DNA of 64,000 nucleotides from Oxyruncus cristatus (taxonomy: Eukaryota; Chordata; Aves; Passeriformes; Cotingidae). Under the pieces are notes generated by a model that saw only the letters and a program-made list of their open reading frames with translations, did no database searches and was not told the origin of the DNA. Both the position numbers and the translations under genes were made by a program. Where the stretch lies: the NCBI GenBank assembly GCA_013399855.1, contig VXAY01002359.1:1375776-1439775 (forward strand), given 5' to 3'. Shown here in pieces: positions 24,561 to 36,240 of this stretch (the first letter of the stretch is position 1; the number at the start of each line of letters is the position of its first letter).

Positions 24561-27500
24561 TATTATGAGATTAATGAAAAGAAGCATAATCGAAAAATTG
24601 TAAAATTTACTGTAAAACCGGTAAAATACCAGTTGTGTTGAATTTGTGATTTTATACCACTTAACTACTTCATCAAAACACTGGCTGGAGGAATTCTCTG
24701 CAGTAACTCCTCCAGATGGGTTAATAGGCAGGTTGGAATCCAAATCATTGCCTTCACCAACTGATCTTTCCAGAGGGAGCTTAATCTGCTTTGCTTCTCA
24801 TTTCACCACTGGTGTCAGCCCACGCTCCTGCAGTAGCAGCCTGGTTTTACATATTAATCAGTACTTTCCAAGCCATTTTGTCTGTGACATCCATTCAGGT
24901 AACCTCCAGGCACCCAGACTTCCAATGCTCCAATTTCCAGCATCAGAAATGCCGGTTTCAGTCAGGCCAAGGGCCCCTCCAGCCTCCCTGCAGCAGGAGG
25001 AGAGCTTGTAACCAGCCAAGCCCGTGGTGTTTAACACCTGTGAACGCCTGCTCTCCAGATGTGCTTAGCTGGGCTTATGAGCTCTTACCCACAGCAAGCA
25101 GATTTACTTCAGCTCACCCCTATGGGTGATGAAAAATACCTCCCCTAGAGCACACTGCACATCAGATGGGGATCCTGACACAGAGCAACTTCTCTGAGCC
25201 ACGGTCCTGCAAAACAGCTCTTCTCTGCACCCCAGTCCTGGGGTAAAAGGTAAACTTGCTTCTGCAAAATATTTGTTTTACTGAAGATGAGCCCTACTGG
25301 GTGCTCAAAGGAGCTAATTCCAAAACTGCCAAGTGTCAGAGTTCAGATGGCAGATTTTGTGCTCTGTGGGTTTGGGGTTTTGTAATTCTTTAGCTACTTC
25401 AGCTACTACTAATGAGGTGTCATGTTAGAAATTTGGTTTATTTAAATTATTTGCAAGGTAGACACGCTCTTGGAGTGGATTCCAATCTATGTCTACCTAA
25501 AGCTTCAAGCACTACAACGTCCTGACAGTTCAAGTGTTACAATGAAGTTGCAAAATGTAAAGAACATTCCTCTTCTTTCAATTCCCCGAGGATTGAATAC
25601 ATTTCCACACAATTTTCCAGAAAAAAATAACTTTTTCCCTAAGAACACTGCTTATTTTTTTACGTCAACCAGTATTTCCACACCTAACAACAGGAAATAA
25701 ACCTCACTTTACTTTAAAAGCATGAATGCAATCTTCACTGTTAATTGTCATGGTATTACAAAAACACCACTGACATGGGTATGAAAATTGCTCAGAGCAC
25801 TTGGTAGAGCCTTTCTGCAAGCCATTGAGTGCAACAACTCCTCCAATTCATACATATTTACACACAGAGCTTTCACATACACGGCTATGTTTGATTTTGG
25901 AAATTATGTCAACTGGAAAAACATCATTTCCTGATGTAAAGCCCTCACAGATCTTTCACTGAAATCACACTAGCTGATTCAAAAATGCTTAACCCCCTCC
26001 TTGTAACTAACCCTGACCTTTCGACCCTGAAAGGTTTCACAGCTAATTGCCTGAGCCAATGCGCTGGTTTGAGGGAGGGGTCCAAAAATTATGGATTTCA
26101 AAGAAAAACAGAGATCATTTCATATCGAACATTAGTGTACGTGTAGGCAGTGGCAACCCTCTGCTTTGGAGTTCCCTTACTTGGGTTGCCTTCATCTTAA
26201 CTGCAGTGTTATTTCAGCAGGAATTCGGGTGCTTTGCTTTCCGGTGATGGTATCTGTGCAGCACCACAAACGGCCCCGCATTCTTGGCATATTTGGTGGC
26301 CTGCATCAGCCCCCTTTGGAACAAAAGCTCTTGTTTTGGACACATCACTGCAGACTGTTGCCTGATCCAAACTGTCTGCTTCCTTCTGAACTTCCAAACA
26401 AGAAATGACAGATCAGTTTGTAGTTTTTAACAGATCTAGCCTCAGAAAACCTATCTGACATTGCCTAAATACATTTTGCATCCAGGTTTGGTTTTAATTT
26501 ACAGCACATTCTCTGACAGCTTAATACCCTGAAGACAAAGAAAATTTAGACATAAACTCTAGCTATGGGAAGATTTTACTTGAAATAAAATCCAAATATG
26601 CACAATGTATGCAAGTCTAATTGTTATTTGAAGGACCACTGCAAATGCTAATTAGGAATCTACACTCAGAACAACTGCACGCAGTGGTTTCGCCTGCATG
26701 ACTGGATATTTGGTGTGGCCCTACCTGTGCTCAGCCTCAGCATCTCCTGCAAAGAAACAGCATCTCTCTCTTGCATACACAAGCTGTCCTGCTGGCTGCA
26801 ATGGGGTAAAGGTCAGCTGCCATGTATTTCTTGTCAGAGGCAAACAGGGAACCGAAAGGTGAAAACCTTGAAGGCAGTCCTGGCTACTTTCACTACACTC
26901 TAGGCAGACGGTTTTGGTATGAACAGAGAGCAGCAATTCTATTTTGAGCAGTAAAGGAACAAATTTAATCCTCAAGTATCAAGGCAAAGTGTTCCTCCTC
27001 AGGAGATAAAAGATCTTTGAAGAAGAAATCAGATAGGGACATTGAAAGAGCATCTGAAGTAGGAACAACTATCTCCGTGTCCTTTCTGAGAGGTATTTCA
27101 CTAACTGGCTCTTTAGCATCATCACAGATTTCATATTCACCCAAGCACTCTTTTCCAGTGCATTGCTATCCCTGACTTGGATAGTTGTTTGGGGTTTTTT
27201 TTCCTTTTTTTTTAATGCCTTCTTTGAATCTTTGCTCCTGTAATTTAATTCTATTAATTCCTGTTCCTTCTACTGCAGGGATTTTACTCTCTACAAACAT
27301 CATACTGCTCTTCTTTGCAGCAGCCTTTTCTGTATTTGAAGACTTTTGTAATTTCCCCCCCTGTCTGTTATTCTCTACAAAATCCAAATTGTTTCAGTCT
27401 GCCTTCTAGGTTTGTTTCCTAGTCATTTGATCATTTCCACTTTGGAACCTCTCCAATCAGTCCACATCATTCTCAAATCTACCAATCATCTTGGGATGTC

Positions 27501-27654
27501 CTCTTGGGACATTATTACCACATATGAAACCCTGTTTTTCTAGCCAGGTTTTAAAATGACATCTATTAAGCTGAGGGTTGTGTCTTCGGTGCACAATTAA
27601 CTTGAGTTATTTGCACTTGAGTTAATACCTCCCCGGTCAGCTTCACATCAGAGT
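24561..27654. other. Non-coding stretch, nothing recognised
   Basis: Mixed unique DNA without recognisable exons, RNA genes or repeats. The longest frame is 121 codons at 24646-25011 (plus) and has no homology that I recognise. A T-rich run occurs at about 27190-27213. Confidence 0.6.
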
Positions 27655-27815
27655 CCCAGGAACACAGAAGTGAAAGGAATTGCAGGAAATCATCTCCTCC
27701 ATATCCCACCTCTGAGGCACAATCAACTACCATCTATCTCCACACTTTCTGATATACTCCAGCAGCAAAACCATCACGACCTCCCTGGGCAGCCTTCAGA
27801 TGAGCCACTCTAAAT
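27655..27815 (-). mobile_element. Probable ancient CR1-type LINE relic (reverse orientation)
   Basis: Read on the plus strand, the segment follows the order seen in reverse-complemented CR1 3' ends. A 'gaaaggaatt...aggaaatcatc...tcc' block comes first, then 'caatcaacta', then 'gatatactcc', and then 'acgacctccctgggcagcct'. Many positions have diverged, so the copy is old. The boundaries are approximate, and another LINE of the CR1/L2 clade could give the same pattern. Confidence 0.45.
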
Positions 27816-29539
27816 CCCCGGTTACCCGCCCATCCCAGGATGCCTCAGGCAGTTTTGTGCCCACCTTACCACATAAAACCAGCCAATTTTCTTCCAAGAA
27901 TGTCATGTGGGACTGTGTTCTAGCTTTCCTTTGAAAAAAGATTCCACTGAATCTACTAGATGGGTAGCACCAGTCCATGGTGGCATCATGGTAATTATTT
28001 ATCATATTTGTAAGGACAAGAAAGATTTTTAAAGTATCATCCAGTGACTCAATACTGAATGAGCACTAACTTTCTCTTAAATTCTCCATGGCTTCCTCCT
28101 CCTCACCTGCCTTTGCATTTTCCAACCCAGGTAATGCCTTTGCCTTCTTGACATTATCAGGAGACTTCACATTTCTTACAGAGAAAGGCAGGTAACTAAA
28201 CATTTACAAATTCTTCATATTGTAGGACATTCTATCAAGTCCTGCTGACTTGCATAATGTTTCTTATCTATCAAGTACACATGACCTGTTCCTTTTTAGT
28301 CCTGTTTTTTTTAAAATTAACTGGTTTAAGCACCTCGTCATAATTCACCTTCTCTGTGGTGGTTGAAGGGAGAAAGACATCAAACAGATGACCTATTATT
28401 TGCTTATTTCCACTTCAAGTAATAAGCTTCTACTTTCCTCCACCTTGGTTATTCAAGTATTTCCTTGCTATTCTTCCTTGCTTGGCAGTTACAATTTTAG
28501 CCTAAGCTTTCCGCCTTTTCCTTACATGCCCATAAACTCTGTCACACCAGTCCTCAGCGAGCAGAAACACACCTTTTCCATCTTTTTCTGCCCTGCTCAG
28601 TGTCGGAACCCTTGCTCATCTCTCGCTCTGTCCTTGCCTTGGGATTGTTAGCTGAGAGCAGCTGTGCTGCAAACTAACCCTCGCATGGCACAGAGGGGTT
28701 GGGTCACTGCTTGGAATACCCATGTTAGCTCCAGCTGTGGCCCGTGGGACCGGACAAGCCAGTCAGTTCCAGTGACAACACCATCCTCATCTGAAAGGTT
28801 CCTGCGCTCACACAAGACTTGAGCAGAGGCGAAACAGAAGTTATGACTCACAGGTCCTGCACGGTCGAGGCAAGCCCAGTGAGCTCTGGGAGAGACGCAA
28901 GTGAATACTTTCCCTCAACTCTGCTGAAATAAAACAAAAGCAGCCAGGCTGCACAACCAGGCTGCATAGCAGAAACAGAGGCCTCGCTGCCCACTCACAT
29001 TTGAGCTCTGCTGAGAAGGAGAAGGGCAAGGAATGTTGACTCTTTGAAGATTTGGTTGCTCCTTCTCCACTTTTACACAAGATCCCGTGTCCCACAGGGT
29101 GCAGAGGAACGCTCTGAGCCCACGGGAAATCTTTATCCACCTGTTAAATACAAAGGTTTCAGGCAAACCCAGATGAAACACAACAAGGCATAATAATAAT
29201 ATGGACAGAGGGACCCTACTGATCTGTTTTACAAGTGGAAAATAATGAGAAACTAATGCAAATGGGGGCAAGCTGCAAGAAATGTTCTGCAACCTTAAAT
29301 TAACTATCTAAGAGCATAGCAGGCATTTTGCTGGTAGTTCTGCACTTCACTTAGCTTCTACAGTCATACAATCCTAACAGCTTCAGTGGAAAGGCAAATG
29401 AAATCCTCCAGTCCTTAGGGGAAAGTCACAGTTTATCTCTAGAAAGCATGAAGCTGCAAATCTGAAAAGATGCCAAAGTTGACAGTTAACTGCCACATAC
29501 TACTGAAGTCTTTTTTTCCGCCTTCCTCTTAAACTCTTT
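27816..29539. other. Non-coding stretch, nothing recognised
   Basis: Unique sequence with slightly higher GC around 28540-28900. Frames on the minus strand (125 and 99 codons at 28841-29292) overlap one another in different phases and have no recognised homology. Confidence 0.55.
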
Positions 29540-29800
29540 CTTCCATTCCCAGGCCAGACTGGAGTTTGGAAGTCAGTGAATGAATTCCACAAGTACTACA
29601 GTTTGTACTTTCACCAACAGCTCAAAAGCGGAGGTATCAGGTTTCACAGCCCTGTGAGGAGGCTGGCAAAGCTTCAAAGCGCTTCGGAAATATCTATCAC
29701 TTAATCCTGCGCATACAATAGACTCTCCCAGGGACGCTGCAACAGCCCTTCCCTCCGAAAGTTGATTTTGACACAGTCTCAGCTTCAGCGAAGTGACACC
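29540..29800. promoter_or_regulatory. Candidate conserved non-coding element
   Basis: Complex sequence with several retained CpG dinucleotides (for example in aagcgcttcgg and ctgcgcata) and a TAATCC word at 29702-29707, the core bound by OTX/CRX-type homeodomains. CpGs decay quickly in unconstrained vertebrate DNA, so their retention outside a GC-rich patch is suggestive. No transcript or alignment evidence is available. Confidence 0.28.
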
Positions 29801-32639
29801 AACATGTTGGAAATTTCAAGACCTTGTGCCAAGGCAGAACTTACCTGTAAAGCCTAAACCAAATCTGAAAGCATTTGTGATCTCAGCATTTCTAAAAAGA
29901 CATCTTGGGCCTGTCATGACTCAAAAATGGGTTGGATTCAAATCCCATATTAGCCTCAATGTACTGGTCCTGGTGGAAAGCAAGTGCTTTTGACAAGCTT
30001 TTTAAGTTACTAAAAATAGCTCTGTACTACATTATCAAACCCACATAATCTTTAATTTTTCTCTTGACTGCAGTTAAATTTTAACAAGACAAAAGGATCA
30101 GAATTTATAAAGACAGGTCTCATCAAACCTTCCTATCCTGAATTATTTCAGATACAACCATTTTTGAAAGACATAATTTTCTCCTTTCTCCTTTGATATT
30201 AAATCAGCTTTCTAGTTTCATGCATAGATAAAACACGCAGAATTTTGTATATTTTTTGACAATCCATTTACAATCAAAGCCTTTCACTCCATCTCAAGAA
30301 TGGTTGCAAACTTCACCTCCCATAAAGAAAAGGGCATGTCAGAGAAATGGATATTTACTAGGAACAGCAAAATGAAATTAGAAAGAGGAATATAAAAAGA
30401 AATATAAATAGATATATAAAAGACAAATAGATATAAATATATCAAGATCAGCAAAACTGACTAAGCAAGTACTGCACTGAGAATATCCTTCTAAGCTCCA
30501 GGTCAATGGAAAATTTTAATTTACAACTGTATCATGTGCAATAGAGCTGCTACAATTCCAAACATGACAACTGGGTGATATATGTCATTTCCCATGTTCC
30601 TATATGTCCTAGTATTTCAGTTATTAAATAACAAGCTGAGAAACAGGAACACAGAGACAAGTAACAATAAAGCTGGTGAAAGGACTAGTCAAAAGTTGTG
30701 GAAGTGTGATGGAAACTATGGGAAGAACAAAACATGAGCTGCACTGGTGCTTAGAAACAAACTAAACTCAAACAGCCGAGAACTTGAACCAGGGACAAAA
30801 TGAAACACTAGACACATTCATGAAGCAGGATGGCACATATTTGGATGATCCTTGATAGAAATGCTTCCTAAGGGAAAGGGAAAGGCCAGCTGAAAGCACA
30901 GCAGTCTAATGCTTTATCATCCCCTCTCCCTTTTCAGAACCTACTGGAACAAAAAGAACACACCCTGATTACTGAATCCCCTCTTATCCCGTTGATCTGG
31001 TGCTCTGCACCTGCACTACTGCAGTGCAGTCCAGTCCCTGGGTGACAAACTGTTCACACAGCTTTGCTGCTGCACTGTCCTTCTCACAGCACTGCCTCAC
31101 CTGAGTGTTTCATGCACAAAAATGAAGGGAAAAGGCTTTTCAGCTAAATTTGCACTGGCTCCATCAACTTGTGCTGGTTTTTCTCTGTGGGGCTGACAAG
31201 GTTTGGATGCTGAGGAATCTACACTGCTCTGTCATTCCCACCCACCATCCACATAACTCTATGACAAACTTCAGGTAGATTATGAAAAGTGTTGCAACTG
31301 CCTCTCAGAGCCTCAGCCCTTAAGCCACTTAAAAGGAATGAGTTGTTCTTAGATGATGCTACTAAATTTGGGAATCTCCCACCAATACTGAATGCAGAGC
31401 TGATTAGCCCAACATCCATTTCATCTCTTCCCCCTTCCTTTCCAATAATGTTATCATGGAACCTTTATTTTTTTATAACTTCAAATGCTGCAATGATGCT
31501 TCAAGCTAAACTACCCAAACACTTTAAAACAAAGAATCATCTCTACATTGTGTGAGGCAGAACAGTCACAATATTCAAAGGCAAAATGGAAGACGACTCT
31601 TTGGTGATATAGTTTGCTTCCTCTAATGAGCCCTCAAAAACAGCAATGGGGGTTAAAAAAAAAAAAAAAAAGGAATTATCCTGAGATAACATTTTAAAAG
31701 TAAAAAAAAAAAAGTAGAATTTGAAAACATAGCACATAATAAAGATCAGCCACAAGCCATAGTACTGGCTGCAGTTTAAACTTCTTTAAACTAAGTATGC
31801 TGCCTCTTCTCCAGCATAGTCTCTATGAGCCTGCATATTGTTGAGCAAACTTTTTCCCATGAAACCATTCCCACTCCAGTTCAGGGATAGGCATTATGGT
31901 CAACCCATGTTTCCAACAATAATGTTTGGTTTGGCAAGTTGTACCGTGGTTATCTTGGCAAACAGATACTTTAGCCTATGCCATTTATTTGGTCCCAGTA
32001 CATTCCAAATTATTTTGATGAAACTTCAAGTGTGATAGGAAGGGAAAGTCATAGCTAGTAAATCACCTGGAAAGACCCATAAAGGATAGGTCTTGATGGC
32101 CTCACCCTGCCAAAGAAACAACACTGGGTTGCTGATCTGTTACAAACTGGAAATGCTTACAATAAAAGCAGGGGTTCTTTTTATTGCAAGAAGGCAAAGA
32201 AATATATACAGCACAAAGAATAGTAATATGACCCCACAGCAATGCTCACCATAGAACAGAAGGATCATAATTCTTAAGAGCAGTCAGCACTTAAGTTCAT
32301 AAAGTTACTGAGGCGGTTCCCACAGCATTCCCTCTCTCTCTCCATATACATTGTTATTTATGTGCACGCACATGTATGTGCACAAACACACACTTTTAAA
32401 TATCTTAAAGGCAAGAGTTCACAATCAGGAGGAGGAGAGAGCTGTTTCTTTATCAGCACTACCTCCCTTCAACAGAACAAAACAGAAAAAACACTGCAAA
32501 TGGTAATAAAGTCAGAAGACATTTAAATCCTCAAATAATGCATGACAGTTCAAGCAAACATGCTTTTTGTGGTTTTCTTTTATAGGTTTGTTGCTCTTTA
32601 ATGGTGCTGTAAGAACTGCAGTCTTTTTCCTGAAAATAC
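29801..32639. other. AT-rich non-coding stretch with simple repeats
   Basis: No exon recognised. It contains an imperfect GATATA/AAATA-rich tract at about 30388-30442, poly-A runs near 31657-31673 and 31703-31713, and an alternating purine-pyrimidine stretch (gtgcacgcacatgtatgtg-type) around 32358-32394. Confidence 0.6.
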
Positions 32640-32710
32640 AAGTCTTTTGCAAATAATTCGCAATATCTGCGAATGATATGAATCACTTTTTATAGACCTG
32701 AATACCTTAA
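32640..32710. promoter_or_regulatory. Possible regulatory word cluster with a 7-bp palindrome
   Basis: ATTCGCA at 32656-32662 and TGCGAAT at 32668-32674 form a perfect 7-bp inverted repeat with a five-base spacer. A POU-like ttttgcaaataa lies immediately upstream. Two CpGs are kept in an otherwise AT-rich setting. This could be a dimeric transcription-factor site. The evidence is weak and compositional. Confidence 0.2.
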
Positions 32711-34239
32711 GAAGTTAGTTTCAGGAGTAGTAACAAATGTTCTCAGAAATGTGCCATAACCTCAGAGTCCAACGTAAAAGACAGCATCTGTCAGTACCTT
32801 GCACTTGTGGAAATCAGGCCAATTCCAAAAGCTGGAAATAAAGATACTTTCTATGTCTGTCGCATTAAAGTAATTTCCAAATATTTTAATAAAAATCTCA
32901 CTAGCTTTAAAAACAATAAGTAGAAAATTCACAGTGCGTAGTCCTGATTTCTGTTCACACAGCTTTTCCCCACAAATGTTCAGATGCACCTCTCCAGCTC
33001 TAAGCTGTGCTCAATAAGAAACACAGACATGAAATACCTACTTTTCATCTCCCTCCAACCCAAACACTGACTGCTCAGGAGTTAAGAATAGCAGCAGAAA
33101 GCTGAGAGAAAACTAGGAAAAGGAGAGCATTTGAAAATTAATGCCCAGATTCACAGCATTATCAGAACAGGCTGAATGACAGCTAATCTTACATACATCT
33201 ACAGCAAATTTAATTATTTAATTTCTTTCACTGCACATGGAACAGGAACAATTATGCAATGACTACAGTTAAATGTAAATGTGTGGCTACTTAATTTCAT
33301 AAACATTCTTCAGATATCATCTAAACAGGTCGGCAGATTTATATGTGTTCGTCTTTTCCAGAACAGACATCCCTCAAATCAAACAGCAAAAGGATTACCT
33401 GATTTACTGAGCAGCCTCCTATAGAAACACAAATCATACATGGACCTCTTTCACATGGACAGAGATCCAGGTGGGTGCCATCTGCAGGAAAGTAACTCCA
33501 AACTTACCTTGGTTCAGCAGAAATTGTTGAACTATAGCCCATCTCACAGGTCTGTTACTGAAATTGAGTCCTGAGTGAATATTTAGCATTCTCTGAAACA
33601 CAAACAGTTCAACATTTCTTCCAACAGATGAATATCCAACTTTAAACAACATCCCATAGAACATGCGTATCTCAACAGAAATCAAAACATAACTTGAACC
33701 CCATACAAAAAACATCACTTTGTGTAATTCTCTAATGAATTAATACCTACTAAATACAGATGTTAAGGCTGTGCTGGGATAAAAATTGAACTGAGTTTTC
33801 AAGGGTGATTAGTGACTTTTGGTTAACTTGCAGTCAGTGCTGTTGGAGCACTTGTTGGTTTTACAGACATACATTCACACACAGAGACTTTGTTCGGCAC
33901 AGTCGCTCTGATGCTTTCCCCATTTCCTCTTTCCTTGTCTTCTACAGTTTTATCTAATTCCCTTTTTCCTTCTTTTTACTTTCTCTTGAATCAGAACACA
34001 GATACACCTCAGTGTATTTTAGGTCCTTCAAGAAGGAAGAAAACAAGTCCAAGGAATTTGCACTAACCTCTGCATAGAGAACCAGACTGCTATGGGCACC
34101 GTCTTTTCCTTCCAGCAAAGTAGTTTCCCTAAACAAGCTGCACTCCACCGAAGGACTGAAAAAAACATGTCTCAAAAACAAATTAATTAGCCTCCTACAA
34201 ATTAAATTTTTCCTTTCTGTACTCCTAAAGCTTTTATCT
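32711..34239. other. Non-coding stretch, nothing recognised
   Basis: Unique AT-leaning DNA. A minus-strand frame of 162 codons starts at 34442 and runs into this segment. It has no recognised homology and its length is within chance expectation. Confidence 0.55.
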
Positions 34240-34480
34240 ACGATTTCCTCTTTTACTCTAACAATAAAATTGATTAAAGACAAATTACATTTCTGTGGGC
34301 ATTGATTTGCTAAAGCTTTTGATCCAGCCCATTCCGGATGCATTAGCCGATAGGATAGATCCTGCTTGGGAAGCTGCCATGGACTCCAGACAGCTTTTGA
34401 AGTGCAGTTATGCAATGGATGCCACAATGTCCGAGTAGGCAAATTATCCGGTCTTTACAACTCAGCTTTTTGGGAGATGG
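34240..34480. promoter_or_regulatory. Candidate conserved non-coding element
   Basis: Contains aaattgattaaagac near 34267-34281, gcattgatttgc, ttccggatgcattagccgata and tgtccgagtaggcaaattatccgg words. Several CpGs are retained and there is no simple repeat. The texture suggests long-term constraint. Without alignment this stays an inference. Confidence 0.3.
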
Positions 34481-36089
34481 TCAATTCACACGGCTCTGGG
34501 CTGGTGTCTGTGCACAGAAACTGCAGCACTCTGCGGGCACAGCCCAGCCCAGTGTGTGCTCAGGAGCTGCTGCGCAGCCACCACAGCAGTGGTCATTGGG
34601 AGAAGTTCAAAACGCTTTACAGGAATGCTTTGATGCTGTCCAGAGCTGTGCTACTGGCCAGTAGCTAAACTGTAATTATGTGAGCTGGATCACAAAGTCA
34701 GCCTTGAGTTGCAAGAATTCCCTTCTCAGCACACCCGTTCCAGACCCTGATCAAGGCCAATGTGCTTTTGGGAAAGTTCAGTTCCAGTGAAAATGTGAGC
34801 CTACAGCTGAAAACCTCCGGGGTTCGGTGTTTGGTTTAAAATCTAGGTCAAGTCACTCTGGTAGCGGTGGCAGACTTTCCACACAGGTGGGGATACGCTG
34901 TACACAAGGAGGTACAAACAAAGAAATGTTTACGAAAATCTAACTGTATGTGCTAAAAAACAACAAATCAGCATCAATTCGCTCTAAGCTTTGTGTCTGG
35001 TCTGACTACCATCTGTGATGGGGATTCTGTTATGCAGTGAAACAGGACCAAGACAGAGCTTTAAACAACTGCCTGGAGCGCACAAGCCCTGTGTTTATTC
35101 CTAGCAACATGTTCATAAATTATAAAACTGAGAAAGGACCACTTTGACTGTATGGACTGCAGGAATTTACTTAGTCATGACATGTTCTGACTGCCTCTGT
35201 GAGTACGGTAATTCCCACTTGTTGTGTTCAGGTACTTTACACCTGAACTCCTTGAGTCAGGGATGGGTGTCTGACAGCACTCAGCTGTTCCCCACCAAGC
35301 AGGGTTGGGTCCACCCCCTTCCTGGGCCTGGCAGACCCATCACAAGGCCCTTCCAAGCATTCCCGCTCCACAGGGAGGGCCAATGGCAGGGTCACAACAG
35401 CAGTGACTCCCAGCTGACATGGTGCACCTTGCTCCAGGAGGACACTTCTGCTGAGCAGAGATCAGGTAAGACCAGTCAGGACAGAATTATGTGAGTGAAG
35501 TTAAATTCAGCATCCAAGCTCCACTTGGATCATGCCATTTCCATGGGCAAAGATCACAATCATGGATTTTGTTAGGCCTTTCCCAATCCTTGTCAGCCGT
35601 TTTTTAACCCACTGCATCCCTGTATACCCAAGCTTGACCCTACCACCCAGCTTTCAGCTCCATCAAATCTTGCTGGTGAGAGGAAGGGTGACATCTATCC
35701 TGCACTCTCCAAACTAGCTGTAAAACAGGGGATCAACTAAACAATAATTATAATCTTGAATGCTTCTTTGCTGTGTGCCTCAGGATATTTGTTTATGGAA
35801 GCCTGTGCACAATATACTCCCACACCAACCTGTGTACAGTTCCTGTTATCAGACAAAAAAAACTGGCAGGGAACCACGATTTCTTTCCCCTCACCCCCAA
35901 AGAATCCTTCTGACATTGAACTTTCTTTTAAGGAGACTCACTTTAAGCCTCACTAGTTAAACAAAACACAACACAAAACAACACACGAATATCTTATGGA
36001 CTGCTTCATACGGTAAAAAATTATCGTGTTAATTCACCCCCCCCTCAGAAATTAATGCTTTTTTTTCCCTGTCTTAGGAAGTCAGAATA
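34481..36089. other. Non-coding stretch, nothing recognised
   Basis: Mixed unique sequence. A small A/C-rich tract is present at about 35959-35985, and a C run occurs near 36038-36045. Plus-strand frames up to 116 codons (35144-35494) show no recognised homology. Confidence 0.55.
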
Positions 36090-36240
36090 CCTTATTGTGT
36101 TTGTGTATTTTAGTTCACTCTGCCATACATTACCCTGATTAATTTCGTCAGTGACAAAGCTGGAGAAGTAATTTAAAATTATGATCATAGAGAGGCATTG
36201 CATTTTCCTGCAGCAAAATCTGCACCCCTGTTTAGTTCTC
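36090..36240. promoter_or_regulatory. Candidate conserved non-coding element
   Basis: About 100 bases read ccctgattaatttcgtcagt, then a gacaaagctgg word, then a gtaatttaaaattatgatc segment. Homeodomain-type cores are separated by complex spacers, with no low-complexity sequence. This is the characteristic look of a vertebrate conserved enhancer core. Not proven. Confidence 0.3.

Noticed and set aside
31657..31673. Poly-A run as the tail of a processed pseudogene
   Set aside because: No open frame, gene-like sequence or target-site duplication upstream.
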